DNA of 64,000 nt from an uncultured Psychrobacter sp. Its GTDB lineage: Bacteria; Pseudomonadota; Gammaproteobacteria; Pseudomonadales; Moraxellaceae. This document shows positions 60,402 to 64,000 of this stretch, in pieces; the stretch's first letter is position 1; each line of letters begins with the position of its first letter. A program made the position numbers and the translations under genes. Location: the NCBI RefSeq assembly GCF_947488565.1, contig NZ_CANKZC010000002.1:434001-498000 (forward strand). Direction: 5' to 3'. Below the pieces are notes generated by a model, which did no database searches, had not been told where the DNA came from, and saw only the letters and a list, made by a program, of their open reading frames with translations.

Positions 60402-62327
60402 CTATATCCCTTTACGGTTTAAAAAACGTTCGCGATAGCACTGATAAGCAGCTTCACATACGTTTGATGTGTAGCTGGCGTTAACCCCACCTGCTACCAT
60501 AGCCCCTACTGCTGGAATGACTTGCGCAGCCTTGGTCCTGACCATATTAGTCGCCACCTTAGTTGCCGTTTGCCGCAAGACTCTTGAAGCTACTTTTTCG
60601 TTAACTTTATTAAAGGCCAGAACTTCTGGGTCTTTTACCGTGCTAAAAGTATCATCAAGCGCCGCTTTGCGCTCCTCAGCAGAAGCAGAGGTGGCTACCG
60701 CCAATAATGACATAGCAAATAACTGCTCATTTTTGTCACTCATGTCAAAACCGTAGTAAGTCGCATATTCAGCAATAGCACGTAGATTAACAGTGATAAG
60801 ACCCATTATATCTGCAGGAATACCTGCCCAACCTGTCATGCCTGTTGCCACTCCCTGAGCACTAGTTAGCGCCACATATTTACTTTTAAAAAGTTTAACC
60901 CGCTTATCAACGATGGCGATAGGTAGGTTTTCAATGTCATTGAGTTTTTTGACCGCTGAGACATCGATATCTGCTTCATTCTGATAAGCTTCAATAGTAT
61001 CTTGCACATCTAATGTCCAATTTGCAGTATCACTTAAGGTGGTTATCATCTTTTCAGTAGCTTTTTTTAGGGTTTCACCGAATTGCGGTGCCGCCATAAG
61101 CGTCTCCCCTGCTTTATCGATAGGCATACTTAAGGTAGCAAAGGCTTTATCTAGTAAGCTTTTATCAGGATTCTTCCAAGCTTCTATTTCCTGACGAACT
61201 TGATCTTCGTAGGCTCCATTATCGGTAGTACTGGTATTAGTAGCATTACCTTTATTCACTTTTTCATCAACAATTGTTTTATTATCAGTAGTAGCTGTTT
61301 CGTGAATACTTGTCTCTTCGTCATCAGAAACTTTTAAGACAATTTTACCAAAGGTATCACCTTTTTGTAGTTCACTGTGCGCGGCAACGACTTCAGATAG
61401 CGGATAAGTCTGCTGAATTTGTAACTTCAACTTTCCATCCCCTATTTTCTGTAAGACCTGACCCATAACCTCTCCACTACGCTGAGCCTTAAAACCTGCC
61501 ACATTTAGGTTGTCCTGGCTACCCGCCTCTTTAAGTTTATCGACCCAAATAGTAGGTAATACATTGACGCGTCCGCCAGATTTGAGCACATCAAGCGCGC
61601 GTACGCCAGCATCATCACCGACTAAGTCCAGTAGCACATCGGCTTGCAAATGAGGGAATGCATCTTTTTTAGTATAGTCAATCCAGCCTGCAAGCTTGCT
61701 CTTATCTACGAGAATATCAAGCTTGCTATATTTTTCTGGTGAGCAGATAACAGTGACTTTGATGTCATCTTGACTGACCTTTTCCATCAATAACTGAATA
61801 AGTAGATGACCAACACCGCCTGCTGGGGCATTCATAACGACATGCTCGCCTTTCTTAATATTGGCAAACTCGACAAATTGTAGCGCTGTTTGTCCGATAC
61901 AAGGCAGTGCCCCCGCCTGCTCTAGCGTTACCGATTCTGGGACTTTGGCAAGTAGATTGGCATCGACTGCAACGTACTCAGCATAACAGCCACCATCAAA
62001 GGTCAATGCCGCCACTTGTTCGCCGACTGTGAATTGATCGTTGTTGCTTTTGGCCACAACGCCAGCCACATCAAAACCTAAAATAGCAGGTTTGTTGTGA
62101 TTAAATTTGTCGTTACGAATATTTTCTGCACCCCAACCTTTGCCTTGGCGAGTTTTATAGTCGACAGGATTAATACCTGCATACGCTACTTTGACCAACA
62201 CTTGGTCATCGTTCAAATCAGGGATAGCGACACCATCTTGGTAGTGCATGACCTCAGGCTCACCAAACTCACGAATAAGGGCGGCATGTTGAGTGGTTGG
62301 TAACGAATTATTAGAAACGGTAGACAT
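60402..62327 (-). CDS. fusion of zinc-type alcohol dehydrogenase/quinone oxidoreductase and EcsC domain
   Basis: A 641-aa two-part protein. Residues ~13-335 are a medium-chain dehydrogenase/quinone oxidoreductase with AGINPVDYKTRQG, GFDVAGVV, and the NAD(P) motif NAPAGGVGHLLIQLL. A Thr/Asn/Asp-rich linker (about 335-372) leads to an EcsC-type domain (about 375-641) with helical, partly hydrophobic segments: VATGMTGWAGIPADIMGLITV and QVIPAVGAMVAGGVNASYT. No frameshift is seen, so it is a real single frame. EcsC's role is not well known. The fusion is unusual. Confidence 0.85.
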   Translation of the reverse strand: MSTVSNNSLPTTQHAALIREFGEPEVMHYQDGVAIPDLNDDQVLVKVAYAGINPVDYKTRQGKGWGAENIRNDKFNHNKPAILGFDVAGVVAKSNNDQFTVGEQVAALTFDGGCYAEYVAVDANLLAKVPESVTLEQAGALPCIGQTALQFVEFANIKKGEHVVMNAPAGGVGHLLIQLLMEKVSQDDIKVTVICSPEKYSKLDILVDKSKLAGWIDYTKKDAFPHLQADVLLDLVGDDAGVRALDVLKSGGRVNVLPTIWVDKLKEAGSQDNLNVAGFKAQRSGEVMGQVLQKIGDGKLKLQIQQTYPLSEVVAAHSELQKGDTFGKIVLKVSDDEETSIHETATTDNKTIVDEKVNKGNATNTSTTDNGAYEDQVRQEIEAWKNPDKSLLDKAFATLSMPIDKAGETLMAAPQFGETLKKATEKMITTLSDTANWTLDVQDTIEAYQNEADIDVSAVKKLNDIENLPIAIVDKRVKLFKSKYVALTSAQGVATGMTGWAGIPADIMGLITVNLRAIAEYATYYGFDMSDKNEQLFAMSLLAVATSASAEERKAALDDTFSTVKDPEVLAFNKVNEKVASRVLRQTATKVATNMVRTKAAQVIPAVGAMVAGGVNASYTSNVCEAAYQCYRERFLNRKGI

Positions 62328-62397
62328 AATTATATATCCTTATATTTTATGTAGTTATGGTTGTTTGTCTTATTAGTATATAGATTGAAAACCCACA

Positions 62398-63171
62398 CTA
62401 TAGCAGAGCCAGTTCAGCACTGATAGGTAGATGATCTGAAAGCTTAGACCATGGTTTGCCATTATGTACCCAAGCACTTTTTATAGAAAGATTGCGAACA
62501 TAAATACGATCTAAACTGAGCACCGGTAGCTTCGCTGGGAAGGTCGGTAACAGCTTGCCATGACAGTGTTTAAAGGCCTCAGTCATCCCAAGGTCACTGG
62601 CGAGTGTGTCACAAGAGAGTTTTTTCCAGTCGTTAAAGTCACCTGCCAAAATCAGCGGTTGATCTGAGGCAATCTCATTACGTACATAATCGCTAATTGC
62701 CTGATATTGTTTGATACGGTCGCGCTCGAATAAATTGAGATGAGCACATAACACCACTACAGGTTTTTTCCAACCAGCTGGCTGTACTTCACAGTGCAAC
62801 ACCCCGCGTTGCTCTAGCTTATTTACAGTGATATTGACGTTATGCTTAGGATCTAAGGGGAATCGACTCAGTACTGCGTTTCCATGATGGCCGTCCTCGT
62901 ATTCTGAGTTTTTGCCATAGCTATTTTGCAGCTGCAAATACTCACCAAACCATTCATGCTGAGATTGATCAGGGTATTCGTTATAGTGCATGTTGCGCCT
63001 CAAGTGTTGACCTTGCACCTCTTGTAAACATAGGACATCAGACCCTACCTCTTCAAGCGCTTGAGCAATTCCTTGCATTTTGACTCGGCGATTAAGTGGC
63101 GACATACCTTTATGGATATTATAGCTGGTCACAACAAAAGAGTTTTTATTCATCATAAATTCAGTATTCAT
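62398..63171 (-). CDS. endonuclease/exonuclease/phosphatase-family protein
   Basis: A 257-aa protein of the metal-dependent EEP family. SYNIHKGMSPLNRR, the metal-binding Glu in VLCLQEVQGQH, ILAGDFNDWKKL, LDRIYVR and the C-terminal LSDHLPISAEL (Asp-His) are all in order. Such proteins cleave phosphodiesters in DNA, RNA or lipids; this small type is often annotated as a phospholipase/nuclease. There is no signal peptide. The start may be any of the Met codons at 63171, 63156 or 63153. It stands 70 bp from the oxidoreductase-EcsC gene on the same strand. Confidence 0.88.
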   Translation of the reverse strand: MNTEFMMNKNSFVVTSYNIHKGMSPLNRRVKMQGIAQALEEVGSDVLCLQEVQGQHLRRNMHYNEYPDQSQHEWFGEYLQLQNSYGKNSEYEDGHHGNAVLSRFPLDPKHNVNITVNKLEQRGVLHCEVQPAGWKKPVVVLCAHLNLFERDRIKQYQAISDYVRNEIASDQPLILAGDFNDWKKLSCDTLASDLGMTEAFKHCHGKLLPTFPAKLPVLSLDRIYVRNLSIKSAWVHNGKPWSKLSDHLPISAELALL

Positions 63172-63327
63172 AGCATAATTGTTATACGTAATTATAGGCG
63201 TTATCTATACTATAACAATATTGATGATAGTTTTAGCTTTATCGTTATGGCATTAAAGCGTATTAAGTACTTAACGTATAAAGGTTATTTGTAAATGCAC
63301 AACACGTTTTAATGGTTGCAAACATAA

Positions 63328-63360
63328 AAGAGCATTGGCTCTGATCGAACCAATGCTCTT
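63328..63360. terminator. hairpin, probable terminator of the baeRF-type gene
   Basis: Perfect 11-bp arms AAGAGCATTGG (63328-63338) and CCAATGCTCTT (63350-63360), loop 11 nt. On the minus strand it is followed by TTTAT, a short T-run, about 50 bases after the stop of the 63409 gene. Confidence 0.65.
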
Positions 63361-63408
63361 GTTTACTGATAATAAATTATCATTATTCAGTCAATTGGCC
63401 ATATAAAA

Positions 63409-64000
63409 TCAGTAGCGCGTAACCAAAGCAATTGGCTGATCTTCACTCATGATATCTTGCGGCATAAATACCACTTCTCCACCATTATGCATGACATGTT
63501 CTATAATCTCACCAACCGCGTCATCTGTTACGTCATTTGCAGCAGCATCATCTGCTAACATAAGGGTCTGAGCCTTTTCATCGATCTTGGCTGACTGCAT
63601 ATAGCCGCGACGTACATAAAGTGTCTCGCCTGCCCCTTGGAAGGCGCCGCGATAGACCTCTTGTAAATCGGTACGCAACATCTCCGCACCGCGTGCTTTG
63701 TCAATCTCACCAAGCGCGGCTTCATGCAACGACGTACGATAGCCCTCTACTGCTTCTTGGACACCATCGATAATATGCTGAGCACTGCCATCTTCTAAAT
63801 TGGTGACGTTCGAGACTTTGGCAATAATATTATCTGGACGATCACAGACATCATTATAGTAGCTGATATTACGTGCATCACCGACCACAACCAGTGGCAT
63901 TTTGTGTTCGCCCCATAGCTCTTGTACACTTTTATCAACTTGATTAAAGAACTCTTTTAAATAGTTATCTTCTTTGTTGGCTGAGCGATCAGAGCCTGCA
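63409..64000 (-). CDS. baeRF-type (bacterial eRF1-like) protein, 5' end outside the window
   Basis: The reading frame is open to the window edge; an internal Met at 63900 is not the start, because coding sequence continues upstream (GSDRSANKEDNYLKEFFNQV, then a stretch ending in KMPLVVVGDARN). At least 197 residues are seen. The final domain ends with EIIEHVMHNGGEVVFMPQDI and IALVTRY, typical of the last domain of bacterial eRF1-like (Vms1-related) proteins. Function in bacteria is poorly known; a role in ribosome or stress biology is only family-based inference. Confidence 0.8.
   Translation of the reverse strand, partial: AGSDRSANKEDNYLKEFFNQVDKSVQELWGEHKMPLVVVGDARNISYYNDVCDRPDNIIAKVSNVTNLEDGSAQHIIDGVQEAVEGYRTSLHEAALGEIDKARGAEMLRTDLQEVYRGAFQGAGETLYVRRGYMQSAKIDEKAQTLMLADDAAANDVTDDAVGEIIEHVMHNGGEVVFMPQDIMSEDQPIALVTRY

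Overview
The window looks like chromosomal DNA of a Psychrobacter-type gammaproteobacterium (Moraxellaceae). This rests on protein similarity that I recognise by eye and on gene order. The order gltA | sdhCDAB-sucAB-lpd-sucCD and the order argH-algZ-algR-hemC-hemD-hemX are both as in Moraxellaceae and pseudomonads. Base composition is moderate in housekeeping genes and clearly A+T-rich in the accessory part. No search was run, so the genus is an inference.

Region 1 (1-22,600, all minus strand) is a surface-polysaccharide or glycan locus. Read in the direction of transcription it runs galE, wecB, wecC (UDP-sugar supply, including UDP-ManNAcA), a 1082-aa glycosyltransferase with three copies of a ~130-aa module, a two-domain glycosyltransferase, a heparinase II/III-type lyase, an alpha/beta hydrolase with TPR-like tail, an SGNH hydrolase, a 358-bp spacer, a truncated CgeB-like glycosyltransferase fragment, a second two-domain glycosyltransferase, a second alpha/beta hydrolase, a second SGNH hydrolase, a CgeB-like glycosyltransferase, and then galU and pgi. 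The set 'two-domain glycosyltransferase + alpha/beta hydrolase + SGNH hydrolase' therefore occurs twice as diverged paralogues. The C-terminal ~95 residues of both SGNH proteins resemble the three repeats in the 1082-aa glycosyltransferase. No flippase, polymerase or ABC exporter is visible. This is the most novel part of the window.

Region 2 (22,950-38,940) is the TCA-cycle cluster: citrate synthase on the plus strand, and divergently succinate dehydrogenase (sdhC, D, A, B), 2-oxoglutarate dehydrogenase (sucA, sucB), lpd, and succinyl-CoA synthetase (sucC, sucD). Large non-coding spacers (0.33-1.17 kb) and intrinsic terminators after sdhB, sucB and sucD split it into several transcription units.

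Region 3 (38,950-51,450) holds a coiled-coil lipoprotein, an HExxH protein, rarA, a ribB with a degenerate RibA-like domain, a thioesterase, the haem genes hemX-hemD-hemC, the LytTR regulator/sensor pair algR/algZ, and argH.

Region 4 (51,450-64,000) holds yggX, a TPP riboswitch controlling thiC (with a possible overlapping upstream ORF), class I fructose-bisphosphate aldolase, an EamA-type transporter, an ABC exporter-type protein, an alpha/beta hydrolase, an AlkB-like dioxygenase, an unusual oxidoreductase-EcsC fusion, an endonuclease/exonuclease/phosphatase-family protein, and the 3' part of a baeRF-type protein that runs off the window end. No rRNA, tRNA, CRISPR array, transposase or prophage gene was recognised.
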